Origin: Kitasatospora phosalacinea
GTDB lineage: Bacteria > Actinomycetota > Actinomycetes > Streptomycetales > Streptomycetaceae
Assembly (NCBI RefSeq): GCF_000716545.1
Contig: NZ_JNWZ01000015.1
Location: forward strand, 124,001-188,000
Length of the DNA: 64,000 nt
Reading direction: 5' to 3'
Part shown: piece after piece, positions 10,378 to 19,014 of the stretch
Position numbering within the stretch: the first letter of the stretch is position 1
How the letters are laid out: each line of letters begins with the position of its first letter
The notes under the pieces: model-generated
The model's database searches: none
What the model was told of the DNA's origin: nothing
The model's input: the letters and a program-made list of their open reading frames with translations, nothing else
Translations under genes and position numbers: made by a program

Positions 10378-10803
10378 CTAGTGCTCCTGCTTGAGGACCG
10401 TGTACGCCTCGGCGCTGCTGTCCTTCAGGAACTGCCAGCAGCGGGCTTCCTCCTCGGTCTCCTTGATCGCCCCGGCGGCCCGGGCGAGCGCCGCCAGGCA
10501 GCGCAGGAAGCCGCGGTTGCCGCGGTGCTCCCACGGCACCGGGCCGTGGCCCTTCCAGCCGTTGCGGCGCAGCGCGTCCAGGCCGCGGTGGTAGCCGGTG
10601 CGGGCGTAGGCGTAGGACTCCACCGTCCGCCCGGCCGCGAACGCGTCGTCCGCGAGCATGGCCCAGGCCAGGCAGAACGCCGGGTACTCGGCCGCCACCT
10701 GGGTCGGCGAGGCCGACTCCTCGGCGAGCATCCGGTACGGGTGCTCCTCCTCCGGCAGGAGGGTCGGCCCGGGGCCGTCAAGAAGGTTCTTGTGCGTCTC
10801 CAT
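10378..10803 (-). CDS. DUF3151 family protein
   Basis: This 141-residue cytoplasmic protein of unknown function is conserved across actinobacteria. It starts METHKNLLDGPGPTLLPEEE, then AAEYPAFCLAWAMLADDAF, AYARTGYHRGLDALRRNGWKG and the C-terminal CWQFLKDSS. The all-helical pattern and length match DUF3151. ATG 10803 is used because the family begins with this segment; the upstream in-frame sequence is Arg/Ala-rich and out of character. It lies just downstream of fba on the same strand, as often seen in streptomycetes. Confidence 0.9.
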   Translation of the reverse strand: METHKNLLDGPGPTLLPEEEHPYRMLAEESASPTQVAAEYPAFCLAWAMLADDAFAAGRTVESYAYARTGYHRGLDALRRNGWKGHGPVPWEHRGNRGFLRCLAALARAAGAIKETEEEARCWQFLKDSSAEAYTVLKQEH

Positions 10804-10921
10804 GGTGTGCCAGTCTGCCACCCGGAACGGCCGGACCGACCACGGCCGTCGGGAGGGACGGGCCCGGGCGGGCGGATTCCGGGCCGTGCGCGCCCGCATC
10901 GGGGCGGCCCGGACACGGAGA

Positions 10922-10957
10922 CGCCCCCGCACCCCGGGGAGGCCGGGGGCGGGGGCG
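10922..10957 (-). terminator. Hairpin downstream of fba
   Basis: CGCCCCCGC and GCGGGGGCG form a 9-bp perfect stem around an 18-nt partly self-complementary loop. It starts 18 nt past the fba stop codon. Confidence 0.65.
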
Positions 10958-10974
10958 CCGTCGCGGGCGGGGCC

Positions 10975-11997
10975 CTACTTCATGCGCTTGCCGGCCGAGC
11001 GCAGCTGCTGCGCGGCCTCGGTGACGCGGTGGGCCATGCCGGCCTCGGCCAGCTTGCCCCAGGTGCGCGGGTCGTAGGTGTTCTTCTTGCCGACCTCGCC
11101 GTCGACCTTCAGCACGCCGTCGTAGTTGCGGAACACGTGGTCCACGACGGGGCGGGTGAAGGCGTACTGGGTGTCGGTGTCGAGGTTCATCTTGACCACG
11201 CCGTTCTCCAGCGCGGTCAGGATCTCCTGCTCGGTGGAGCCGGAGCCGCCGTGGAAGACGAAGTCGAACGGGTCCTGCTTGCCGTACTTCGCGCCGATCT
11301 CGGCCTGCAGGTCGGCGAGCAGCTCCGGACGCAGCACCACGTTGCCCGGCTTGTACACGCCGTGCACGTTGCCGAACGAGGCGGCCAGCAGGTAGCGGCC
11401 CTTCTCGCCCAGGCCGAGCGCCTCGGCGGTGCGGACCGCGTCGGCCACGGTGGTGTAGAGCTCGTCGTTGATCTCGTGGGTGACGCCGTCCTCCTCGCCG
11501 CCGGTCGGGGTGATCTCGACCTCGAGGATGATCTTGGCGGCGGCGGCCTGGGCCAGCAGCTCCTGGCCGATGGCCAGGTTGTCGGCCAGCGTCTCGGCCG
11601 AGCCGTCCCACATGTGCGACTGGAACAGCGGCTCCTCGCCGCGGGCGACGCGCTCGGCGGAGATCGCCAGCAGCGGGCGCACGTAGCCGTCCAGCTTGTC
11701 CTTCGGGCAGTGGTCGGTGTGCAGCGCCACGGTGATGTCGTACTTGGCCGCGACGATGTGCGCGAACTCGGCCAGCGCGACCGCGCCGGTCACCATGTCC
11801 TTGTTGTACTGGCCGCCCAGGAACTCCGCACCACCCGTGGAGATCTGGACGATGCCGTCGCTCTCGGCCTCGGCGAAGCCGCGCAGCGCGGCGTGCAGGG
11901 TCTGCGTCGAGGTGACGTTGATGGCCGGGTAGGCGAACTTGCCTGCCTTGGCCCGGTCGAGCATCTCGTTGTAGGCCTCGGGAGTTGCGATGGGCAT
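10975..11997 (-). CDS. fba: Class II fructose-bisphosphate aldolase
   Basis: This 340-residue zinc-dependent aldolase interconverts fructose-1,6-bisphosphate with DHAP and glyceraldehyde-3-phosphate in glycolysis/gluconeogenesis. Metal ligands and catalytic residues are visible in VALHTDHCPKDKLDG (H-x-D-H-C), the ILEVEITPTGGEEDGV segment, GNVHGVYKPGNVVL and FHGGSGSTEQEI. NLDTDTQYAFTRPV contributes phosphate binding. The start ATG 11997 (MPIATPEAYNEMLDRAKAGKF) has AGGAG upstream; the open frame extends further upstream only as noise. The length matches actinobacterial class IIA enzymes. Confidence 0.98.
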   Translation of the reverse strand: MPIATPEAYNEMLDRAKAGKFAYPAINVTSTQTLHAALRGFAEAESDGIVQISTGGAEFLGGQYNKDMVTGAVALAEFAHIVAAKYDITVALHTDHCPKDKLDGYVRPLLAISAERVARGEEPLFQSHMWDGSAETLADNLAIGQELLAQAAAAKIILEVEITPTGGEEDGVTHEINDELYTTVADAVRTAEALGLGEKGRYLLAASFGNVHGVYKPGNVVLRPELLADLQAEIGAKYGKQDPFDFVFHGGSGSTEQEILTALENGVVKMNLDTDTQYAFTRPVVDHVFRNYDGVLKVDGEVGKKNTYDPRTWGKLAEAGMAHRVTEAAQQLRSAGKRMK

Positions 11998-12297
11998 GCG
12001 GATCCGCTCCTGTCGGTGTGGGGCGATCGGACGACGCTGTCCGAAGGCTCGATACGCCTGTGGTTCACGACATCGGCGCGGTACGAGCGAAGAGGGTGGT
12101 AGCTCGACCGCGGGCCGGACACCTCGGCCATCTTCCCAGACTCCCCCCGCGGACACACCCAGCGGCCCGCCACTTGGGACGGGCCACCGCCCGGGGCACC
12201 CGCGAGGCCGCCCGGGCGCTCTCGGCGGGGCCCTGCCGGCGGCGCCGGACGACCGCCTGACAAGGCTTCGCGGAGCAGTACGGGCTATCCTGCGCGC
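11998..12297. other. Divergent promoter region, fba / dedA
   Basis: This is 300 bases without a gene, carrying the leftward fba promoter and, at 12285-12290, TATCCT placed 7 nt before the dedA GTG, the spacing of a leaderless promoter -10 element. No other structure was seen. Confidence 0.4.
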
Positions 12298-13023
12298 GTG
12301 GAACACATCCAGCTCGCCGTCAACGTCCTTGACGCCAAATCGCTCGTCGCCTCCGTCGGCGCCATCGGGATCCTGGCGATCATCTTCGCCGAGACCGGCC
12401 TGCTGGTCGGGTTCTTCTTCCCCGGTGACTCGCTGCTCATCCTGGCCGGTGTCGCCGCCTCCAGCGCCGCCGAGAAGGTGCTCGGCCCCGGCACCCAGAT
12501 GAACATCGCCCTGCTGCTGATCGGCGCGCCGGTCTGCGCCGTCGTCGGCGCCCAGCTCGGGCACCTGCTCGGCCGGAAGGTCGGCCCGCGGATGTTCGAC
12601 AAGCCGAACTCGAAGATCCTGCGGCCCGAGTACGTGGCGAAGGCCGAGGAGTACTTCGAGAAGTTCGGCCCGGCCAAGGCCGTGGTGATGGCCCGCTTCA
12701 TCCCGATCGTGCGGACCTTCCTGAACCCGGTCGCCGGCACCCTGCAGATGCCCGCCAGGACCTTCTTCGTCTGGAACGTCGTGGGCGCGGTGCTGTGGAC
12801 CGAGACCATGCTGCTGATCGGCTACTTCACCGGCGACCAGCTCGCCCCGGTGATCGACAAGTACCTGCTGCCCGCGATGGCGCTGATCATCCTGATCTCG
12901 GTCTCGCCGATCTTCGTCGAGGTGATCCGCGAGCGGAGGAAGAAGAAGGCCGCCGCGGCCGCCGGCGGCACCGCCGCGCAGGAGGGCGAGCCGGTCACCA
13001 GCGGCCGCCACCGCAAGGGCTGA
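12298..13023 (+). CDS. DedA-family membrane protein
   Basis: This 241-residue polytopic inner-membrane protein belongs to a family now linked to phospholipid/undecaprenyl-phosphate flipping and envelope homeostasis. Signatures are ETGLLVGFFFPGDSLLILAG (E and G-D in the re-entrant loop), the FDKPNSKILRPEYVAKAEEYFEKFG loop and ARFIPIVRTFLNPVAGTLQM with the conserved R-F-x-P-x-x-R. About four to five hydrophobic segments end in a Lys/Arg-rich cytoplasmic tail. The start is GTG 12298, probably leaderless. It is convergent with pyrE, with a hairpin between them. Confidence 0.94.
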   Translation: MEHIQLAVNVLDAKSLVASVGAIGILAIIFAETGLLVGFFFPGDSLLILAGVAASSAAEKVLGPGTQMNIALLLIGAPVCAVVGAQLGHLLGRKVGPRMFDKPNSKILRPEYVAKAEEYFEKFGPAKAVVMARFIPIVRTFLNPVAGTLQMPARTFFVWNVVGAVLWTETMLLIGYFTGDQLAPVIDKYLLPAMALIILISVSPIFVEVIRERRKKKAAAAAGGTAAQEGEPVTSGRHRKG

Positions 13024-13045
13024 GCCGACGCCCGTCAGACCGCGC

Positions 13046-13081
13046 GAGGGCCCCGACCACCACCAGGTGGCCGGGGCCCTC
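13046..13081. terminator. Bidirectional terminator between dedA and pyrE
   Basis: GAGGGCCCCG pairs perfectly with CGGGGCCCTC around a 16-nt loop that can extend the stem further. It separates two convergent genes. Confidence 0.8.
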
Positions 13082-13103
13082 GCCGTTGCCCCGTCGCCCC
13101 GTC

Positions 13104-13117
13104 GTTCCACGTGGAAC
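13104..13117. promoter_or_regulatory. parS-like 14-bp palindrome (GTTCCACGTGGAAC)
   Basis: This is a perfect inverted repeat in the dedA-pyrE intergenic gap. The streptomycete ParB site parS is GTTTCACGTGAAAC, so this differs only at the symmetric third base pair on each side. parS sites cluster in the oriC-proximal core, where fba, pyrE and dnaK also lie in Streptomyces. The position outside any gene and the perfect symmetry support a functional site. Confidence 0.65.
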
Positions 13118-13136
13118 ACGGGACGCGGAGCCGGGG

Positions 13137-13673
13137 TCACAGACCCAGGTCGTCCAGGGTGTACGCGGTGACGTACGGCAGGCCCGCCTCGGCGATGGCC
13201 GGGGCCGCGCCGCGCTCCACGATCACCGCGACGCCGACCACCTCGGCGCCCGCCTCGCGCAGCGCCTCGACCGCGGTCAGCACCGAGCCGCCGGTGGTCG
13301 AGGTGTCCTCCACCGCCAGCACCCGGCGGCCCTTCACGTCCGGGCCCTCGATCCGGCGCTGCAGGCCGTGCGCCTTGCCCGCCTTGCGGACCACGAAGGC
13401 GTCCAGCTTGCGGCCGCGGGCCGCCGCCGCGTGCAGCATCGCCGCGGCCACCGGGTCGGCGCCCAGGGTCAGGCCGCCCACCGCGTCGAACTCCAGGTCC
13501 GCGGCCGCGTCCAGCATCACCTTGCCGACCAGCGGCGCCGCCTCGGCGTCCAGGGTGATCCGACGCAGGTCGACGTAGTAGTCGGCCTCCCGGCCGGAGG
13601 AGAGGGTGACCTTGCCGTGCACGACGGCCTTGTCCTTGATCTGCGCCAGCAGGGCGTCGCGGTCGTTGCTCAT
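13137..13673 (-). CDS. pyrE: Orotate phosphoribosyltransferase
   Basis: This 178-residue cytoplasmic enzyme forms OMP from orotate and PRPP in pyrimidine synthesis. The PRPP-binding motif is RRVLAVEDTSTTGGSVLTA (about residues 116-134). The N-terminal KVTLSSGREADYYVDLRRITL is the orotate/loop signature. The start ATG 13673 is preceded by a purine-poor sequence, but the family N-terminus matches. It lies divergent from nothing and is followed by the convergent dedA gene. The order next to the SRPBCC gene suggests separate or loosely joined transcription (31-nt gap). Confidence 0.97.
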   Translation of the reverse strand: MSNDRDALLAQIKDKAVVHGKVTLSSGREADYYVDLRRITLDAEAAPLVGKVMLDAAADLEFDAVGGLTLGADPVAAAMLHAAAARGRKLDAFVVRKAGKAHGLQRRIEGPDVKGRRVLAVEDTSTTGGSVLTAVEALREAGAEVVGVAVIVERGAAPAIAEAGLPYVTAYTLDDLGL

Positions 13674-13704
13674 GGGCAGCCAGTTTAGGGGGCCGCCGAG
13701 CGGC

Positions 13705-14595
13705 TCAGCGCCGCCGCAGGGCCCGGACCAGCACCACCGCGCCGCCGATCAGCGCGACCCCGCCGCCGATCATCCACGGCAGCGCGCTGCGCTCGCCGTG
13801 CGCGCCGGGCAGCAGCGACGGCTCCGCGCCGCCCCAGCGGGAGGCGGCCCGGGCCCGGGCGCTGTGGGCGGGCGGGGCGGGTGCGTACCGGCCGTGCGGC
13901 GGGGCGTGGTCGACCTCCTCGGCGGAGCGGCCGACGATGCTGCGCCGCACCGGGGCGCCCTCCTGGTCGTAGCCGGGCTCCGGGCGCGGGGCGGCGGGCA
14001 CCGGGGCGGGCAGGTCGTCCGCGTCGTCGAAGGAGATCAGGTCGGACAGGTCGTCGTCCAGGTCCTGGCCGCGGTCGCGGTCGTCCAGGAAGACCACGGT
14101 GGCGCCGTCCGCCGGGTCGCCGTCCTCGCCGTCCTCCTCGCCGCCGTCGCGCCCCTCGGGTCCGGAGAGCTCGGCGACCAGCGCCGCCACCGCCCGGTCG
14201 ATCAGCCGGCGGCCGGTGGACTCCAGCGCCTCGGCCTCGAAACCGGCCAGCCGCCCGGAGGCGGACAGGCCGGCGGTGAACCGGATCGCGGTCTCGCCGG
14301 TGCGCTCCTCCAGGACGATCCGCAGCTCGGCGGCGACCGGGGCCGCGCCGCGGATCTCCTCGCCGCCCAGCCGCAGCGCGAGCGCGCCGTCCCGCCAGCC
14401 GTCCAGCGTCAGCCGGCCGGCGAAGGTGATGGTCGATCCGGCGATCCGGATCCTGAGCCGGCTGTCCGCCCCCGCGGGCGCGGACGCCGACGCGACCGCG
14501 CTCAGCCCCGGCACGCAGCGGGCCACCAGCTCGCGGTCCACCAGCGCCTCCCGGACCACCTCGGCGGGCACCGGGACGACAACCTCATGCTCCAT
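13705..14595 (-). CDS. SRPBCC (CoxG-like) domain protein with C-terminal membrane anchor
   Basis: This 296-residue protein begins MEHEVVVPVPAEVVREALVDRELVARCVPGL, the CoxG/START-like helix-grip domain (about residues 1-145) that binds hydrophobic ligands. An acidic, Pro-rich disordered linker and a terminal transmembrane segment (WMIGGGVALIGGAVVLV, about 271-290) with a basic tail RALRRR follow. It is therefore probably a tail-anchored cytoplasmic protein. The ligand is unknown. ATG 14595 is chosen as it starts the conserved domain; the open frame runs upstream without homology. Confidence 0.85.
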   Translation of the reverse strand: MEHEVVVPVPAEVVREALVDRELVARCVPGLSAVASASAPAGADSRLRIRIAGSTITFAGRLTLDGWRDGALALRLGGEEIRGAAPVAAELRIVLEERTGETAIRFTAGLSASGRLAGFEAEALESTGRRLIDRAVAALVAELSGPEGRDGGEEDGEDGDPADGATVVFLDDRDRGQDLDDDLSDLISFDDADDLPAPVPAAPRPEPGYDQEGAPVRRSIVGRSAEEVDHAPPHGRYAPAPPAHSARARAASRWGGAEPSLLPGAHGERSALPWMIGGGVALIGGAVVLVRALRRR

Positions 14596-14744
14596 ACCGG
14601 CGAGCCTACCGACCGGCCGCCGTCGTGCCGAGCCCTCCACGCGAAGCCGGGCCGACCAACCTGCCAATGGACGCACCGGGCCCCGCGGCCGGCCGCCCCC
14701 GCCGCCCCGCGCCCGGGCCGAACTGCCCGGTGGAACAGGCCCTT

Positions 14745-16454
14745 TCAGGGGCCGAGCAGGGTGTGCGGCGGCGGCAGCGGGGACGGGCGGCGGGCCGCCA
14801 GCCGGCTCTCGGAGGCCCGCAGCGCGGTCACGGTGAGCGAGCGCGGGGCCGGCACGTCCGGCGACAGGTCCAGCACGGGGGCGGTGCGGGCGGCCAGCAG
14901 GAACGCCGGGACCGGGTCCGGGCGCCCGCACTCCGCGGCCGCCGGGCCGCCGCCCTGGTACGCCACCGCCGCCAGGCCCGCCGCGTCCAGGCCGGACTCG
15001 GCCGTCCACAGCCCGCCGTCCGGCCCGCCGACCCGGGCCGCAAGCCGGCCCGCCGGGGCGAGCCGGCCGGCGGCCAGGCCGAAGAACTCGCGGGAGCGGT
15101 ACTTGCCGTCCGCGGCGGAGCCGTCCAGGTCCGAGACGATCACGTCGAAGCGGCCCCCGGCGCTCCGCAGCCAGCCCATCGGCTCGGCCACGACCAGCCG
15201 CACCCGCGGGTCGTCGAAGGCGTGCCCGGTGAGCGCGGCGAGCGCGGCGTCCCGGCGGGCCAGCGCGGGCAGGGCCTGGTCCCGCTCGACCACCAGCACG
15301 CTGCGCACCGCCGGGTGGCGCAGCACCTCGCGCAGCGCCAGACCGTCGCCGCCGCCCAGCACCAGCACCCGCCCGCTCGGCCCGGCGGCCAGCGCGGGGC
15401 GCACCAGCGCCTCGTGGTCGCGGTACTCACCGGGGCCGCAGACCGCCAGCCGGCCGTCCAGGAACAGTTCCAGCGGCGGCCCGGTGCGCTGGGCGGGCAC
15501 CCGGGGCGCGCCGTCGCCGGCGCCCGCGGCGCTCCCCGCCTCCGCCGGGCCGCCGGTCAGCACGATCTCCTGGTAGCGGCTCTGGGCGGCGAACCGGATC
15601 GGGCCGCCGTACAGCGCGTGCCGGGCGGCGCGCTCGATCGCGCCGGTGCAGGCGGCGGCCAGCGCGAGCAGGGCGAGCACCAGGCCGCAGCCCGTCCACA
15701 GCAGCAGCCGGGTGCGCGGGGCGGGCTCGGAGCGGAACAGCCAGAGCACCACCACGGCGCCCGCCACCGCGTTCACCGCGCCGGTCAGCAGCGCACCCGC
15801 GGTCTGGCCGAGGGCGGGCAGCAGCACGAACGGGAAGGCCAGTCCACCGATCAGCGCGCCCACGTAGTCGGCGGCGAACAGGTCGGCCACGGCGCGGCCG
15901 GCGTGCTCCCGGCGGATCCGCTGGATCAGCGTCATCAGCAGCGGGATCTCCGCGCCGATCAGCAGGCCGATCAGCACGGTCGCGGCGATCAGCGCCACCA
16001 GGGTGGCGCGCGGCTGGTGCAGCCAGGCCCAGCCGCAGTACAGGGCGAGCGCGGACAGGCCGCCGGTCAGCGACAGCGCGTACTCGACCAGGGCGAAGGA
16101 GGTGGCCGGGCGACGGGTGAGGCGCTTGGCGAGCAGCGAGCCGACGCCCATCGCGAACACCATCACCGACAGCACCACGGAGGTCTGGGTGACCGAGTCG
16201 CCCAGCAGGTAGCCGCCGAGGGCGACCAGTTCGAGTTCGTACACCAGGCCGCAGGCCGCGCAGACGAACGCGGCCAACAGGACCAGCACGCGGGCCGGAC
16301 GGGGGGCCATGGCCAGCGGTGCGGCGCAGCCGGCCCGGACCGCGCCGCCGGGGCCCGCGGCGCGGGGGGCGGTGGGCCGGGGGGCGGCCGCGGGCGGGGG
16401 CGCGGTGGCGTCCGGACCCGGCTGCGCGGGCCGTCCGACCGGGTGGTTGATCAT
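14745..16454 (-). CDS. Membrane-bound polyamine aminopropyltransferase (spermidine synthase-like)
   Basis: This 569-residue fusion has an N-terminal multi-pass membrane region (about residues 50-280, including VLVLLAAFVCAACGLVYELEL) and a C-terminal spermidine-synthase Rossmann domain. The latter shows the S-adenosyl binding LVLGGGDGLALREVLRHP and SDLDGSAADGKYRSREFF near the catalytic Asp loop. Soluble SpeE lacks the membrane half; this integral form is widespread in actinobacteria and its true product is uncertain. The first 45 residues are Pro/Ala-rich. It is transcribed after the DUF2617 gene with a 79-nt gap, an arrangement conserved in streptomycetes. Confidence 0.92.
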   Translation of the reverse strand: MINHPVGRPAQPGPDATAPPPAAAPRPTAPRAAGPGGAVRAGCAAPLAMAPRPARVLVLLAAFVCAACGLVYELELVALGGYLLGDSVTQTSVVLSVMVFAMGVGSLLAKRLTRRPATSFALVEYALSLTGGLSALALYCGWAWLHQPRATLVALIAATVLIGLLIGAEIPLLMTLIQRIRREHAGRAVADLFAADYVGALIGGLAFPFVLLPALGQTAGALLTGAVNAVAGAVVVLWLFRSEPAPRTRLLLWTGCGLVLALLALAAACTGAIERAARHALYGGPIRFAAQSRYQEIVLTGGPAEAGSAAGAGDGAPRVPAQRTGPPLELFLDGRLAVCGPGEYRDHEALVRPALAAGPSGRVLVLGGGDGLALREVLRHPAVRSVLVVERDQALPALARRDAALAALTGHAFDDPRVRLVVAEPMGWLRSAGGRFDVIVSDLDGSAADGKYRSREFFGLAAGRLAPAGRLAARVGGPDGGLWTAESGLDAAGLAAVAYQGGGPAAAECGRPDPVPAFLLAARTAPVLDLSPDVPAPRSLTVTALRASESRLAARRPSPLPPPHTLLGP

Positions 16455-16533
16455 GAATGAACGCTAGGCGAGAGTCCAGGTGAATGGCTGCACCCATCCG
16501 GGGGACAGGGCGGGGTGCCGGGTTGACGTCGGC

Positions 16534-17148
16534 TCACCATCCGACCTGCGCCTGGGCGTCCGCGGTGGTCGTCGCCACCGCGTCCCCGGCGGCCCGGTCG
16601 GTTTGGGGCCGGCCGGTGCCGGGCAGCGAGAGCGAGGAACGGGTGCACACCAGTCGGCCCTCCTGCGGGTAGGCGTGCCACGTCCGCCAGTGCACCCGGC
16701 GGTCGTCGCAGTGCGCGACCAGCGCGGTGAAGGCGCTCGGGTCGCCCGGGAAGACCCCGGCCAGCGCCCGCGGGTGCCCCTCGACCAGGGCCAGCAGCTC
16801 CTGTGCCCGGGCCTCGAACACGTACGGCGGCAGCTCCTCGATCCGGGCCGCGAACTCGTACTCCCAGCCGGCCACCCGCTCGGCCACCCGGGCGGGCAGC
16901 GGGGTGCGGCGGCCCGGCAGGCAGGCCACCGTCTCCAGGCAGTCGCCCGGCCCGGCGGCCAGCACCACCTGGTGCGAGGCGCCCAGCAGCCGCAGCTGGA
17001 GGGTGCCCCGGAGGCCGCCCGGGACACCGCAGGCGCCGTCGAGTCTGAGGTCGCGGACGGCCAGCGCGGGCAGCGGTTCGCCGCCCAGCTGCCAGGCCAG
17101 GTCGCCGGCGCGGGTGTCCGTGTAGGAGGTCTGCAAGGTGGTGAGCAT
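16534..17148 (-). CDS. DUF2617 family protein
   Basis: This 204-residue soluble protein of unknown role is seen mostly in actinobacteria. Characteristic segments are LAWQLGGEPLPALAVRDLRL, a Cys-containing ETVACLPG loop and VHWRTWHAYPQEGRLVCTRS. The partnership with the following membrane-bound spermidine-synthase-like gene suggests a shared process. The start is ATG 17148. The last about 20 residues are low complexity (TTTADAQ). Confidence 0.85.
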   Translation of the reverse strand: MLTTLQTSYTDTRAGDLAWQLGGEPLPALAVRDLRLDGACGVPGGLRGTLQLRLLGASHQVVLAAGPGDCLETVACLPGRRTPLPARVAERVAGWEYEFAARIEELPPYVFEARAQELLALVEGHPRALAGVFPGDPSAFTALVAHCDDRRVHWRTWHAYPQEGRLVCTRSSLSLPGTGRPQTDRAAGDAVATTTADAQAQVGW

Positions 17149-17654
17149 GCTCGGCTCCGCGTTTCAGCTCCGTGCGCGCCCCCGGTGCGACCGGAGTCCG
17201 CCCTCATCCGTGAGGCTGTTCGAGACTGTCCGATCCGGGGCGCGGCCGACCGTGGAAGGAGGGATTCCGGCTGGAGATTCAGCAGCAGAGAAGCACGAAT
17301 TCTCCGGGTCCGTCGGGGATTTACCCATGTTTGGCACTCATTCACCGTTCTGAGGCCTGTGTCCGACTGGGTGTGATCGGTCCCGGGTTGCACTCTGCCC
17401 GCCGCGCGCCCTCGCGCTGGTGGCACAGGCCGTGCACGCCGGTAGCGCGCCCGCCGCGCGCCCGCGTGCGTCCCCGATCGGCCGCCCCGCCGACCGCCGA
17501 CAGGGGATGGCTTCCAGGTTCGTATGCGACCCGACTGGTCGGCGCGGAGGAGCGGGCCGGTCTCCAGGGGCCCGGCGTCCCGCACCGCGGCACGGACGGG
17601 TCGATCCGCCCCGAACTCCCGTGCCGCAGTGGGTCGGTGGCGCCGCGTCGGCCG
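17149..17654. other. 506-base gene-free interval
   Basis: This interval lies between the leftward DUF2617 gene and the end of the leftward aminotransferase. Small open frames on both strands are Arg/Pro-rich with no ribosome site or recognisable domain. It should contain the DUF2617 promoter; no strong hairpin or dyad was noticed. Confidence 0.3.
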
Positions 17655-18824
17655 TCAGCCGGTGCGCAGGGCGTGCAGCCGGGAGACGGCCTCTTCCAGC
17701 ACGTCGGTCTTCTTGCAGAAGGCGAAGCGGACCTGGGCGCGGCCGGCCTCGGTGTCGTCGTAGAAGACGGCGTTGGGGATGGCGACCACCCCGCAGCGTT
17801 CGGGGAGGGCGCGGCAGAACTCGATGCCGTCCTTCTCGCCGAGGGGGGTGATGTCGGTGGTGATGAAGTACGTGCCCTGGGGTTCGAAGACCCGGAAGCC
17901 GGCCTCGGCCAGCCCGGCGGCCAGCAGGTCGCGCTTGCGGTGCAGGTCGGCGCGGAAGTCGGCGTAGTAGCTGTCGGGGAGCCGGAGGGCCTCGGCGACG
18001 GCGTACTGGAACGGGCCGGCGCTGACGTAGGTCAGGTACTGCTTGGCGGTGCGGACGGCGGCCACCAGTTCGGGGGTGCCGGTGACCCAGCCGACCTTCC
18101 AGCCGGTGAAGGAGAAGGTCTTGCCGGCCGAGGAGATGGCGACGGTGCGTTCGCGCATGCCGGGCAGGGCGGCGAGCGGGTGGTGGGCGCCGGCGAAGAC
18201 CAGGTGCTCGTAGACCTCGTCGGTGACGACCAACAGGTCGTGTTCGACGGCGAGTTCGGCGATGGCGCCGAGTTCCTCGGGGGTGAGGACGGTGCCGGTC
18301 GGGTTGTGCGGGGTGTTGACCAGCAGCAGCCGGGTGCGCGGCGTGATCAGCGAGCGCAGCTCGTCCAGGTCGGGGCGGAAGGAAGGAGCGCGCAGGGTCA
18401 GCGGGACGCGCGTGGCGCCGGCCATCGCGATGCAGGCGGCGTACGAGTCGTAGAACGGTTCGAAGGCGATCACCTCGTCGCCGGGCTCCAGCAGGGCGAG
18501 CAGCGCGGCGGCGATCGCCTCGGTGGCGCCGGCGGTGACCAGCACCTCGGTGTCGGGGTCGTACGACAGGCCGTAGAAGCGCTGCTGGTGCTCGGCGACG
18601 GCGGCCCGCAGTTCGGGGATGCCGGGGCCGGGCGGGTACTGGTTGCCGCGCCCGTCCAGCACGGCGCGGGCGGCGGCCTCGGCGATCTCGCGGGGGCCGT
18701 CGGTGTCGGGGAAGCCCTGCCCGAGGTTGATCGAACCGGTGGCGGTGGCCAGGGCCGACATCTCCGCGAAGATCGTGGTTCCCATGCCCGCCAGACTGCG
18801 GTTCAGCAGCGGCCTCGTGCTCAT
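17655..18824 (-). CDS. Class I/II PLP-dependent aminotransferase
   Basis: This 389-residue cytoplasmic aminotransferase has the PLP-lysine motif ISSAGKTFSFTGWKVGW, the carboxylate/PLP site NTPHNPTGTVLTPEEL and DEVYEHLVF. The sequence style (NLGQGFPDTDGP, NQYPPGPGIPELR) places it with kynurenine/glutamine-transaminase-like or DapC-like enzymes; specificity cannot be set from sequence alone. ATG 18824 is favoured by GAGGAG 6-10 nt upstream. Confidence 0.93.
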   Translation of the reverse strand: MSTRPLLNRSLAGMGTTIFAEMSALATATGSINLGQGFPDTDGPREIAEAAARAVLDGRGNQYPPGPGIPELRAAVAEHQQRFYGLSYDPDTEVLVTAGATEAIAAALLALLEPGDEVIAFEPFYDSYAACIAMAGATRVPLTLRAPSFRPDLDELRSLITPRTRLLLVNTPHNPTGTVLTPEELGAIAELAVEHDLLVVTDEVYEHLVFAGAHHPLAALPGMRERTVAISSAGKTFSFTGWKVGWVTGTPELVAAVRTAKQYLTYVSAGPFQYAVAEALRLPDSYYADFRADLHRKRDLLAAGLAEAGFRVFEPQGTYFITTDITPLGEKDGIEFCRALPERCGVVAIPNAVFYDDTEAGRAQVRFAFCKKTDVLEEAVSRLHALRTG

Positions 18825-18951
18825 CGGTGGCTCCTCGCGAACGGTGGTGGGGCCCATCATCCAGCGGCGCGCGGCGGACGCCAAGGGGCCTCCGTGCGGG
18901 ACGGCCCGGAGGGGCGGACGGCCGTGGACCCGGAGCCGGCGCACCACGGCG

Positions 18952-18992
18952 ACGGGCCCGCCGTCCGCGCGTCGCGCGGGGGGCGGGCCCGT
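18952..18992 (-). terminator. Terminator hairpin after the YbjN-domain gene
   Basis: ACGGGCCCGCC and GGCGGGCCCGT are exact complements enclosing a 19-nt loop that can form a second small CGCG stem. It lies 23 nt beyond the stop at 19015. Confidence 0.7.
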
Positions 18993-19014
18993 TCGGGCGG
19001 TGCGGGGGAGGAGC

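Noticed and set aside
17325..17360. TTTGGCACTCATTCACCG, considered as a CIRCE (HrcA) operator
   Set aside because: Only one CIRCE-like half-site (GCACTC) is present, with no inverted GAGTGC partner at N9.
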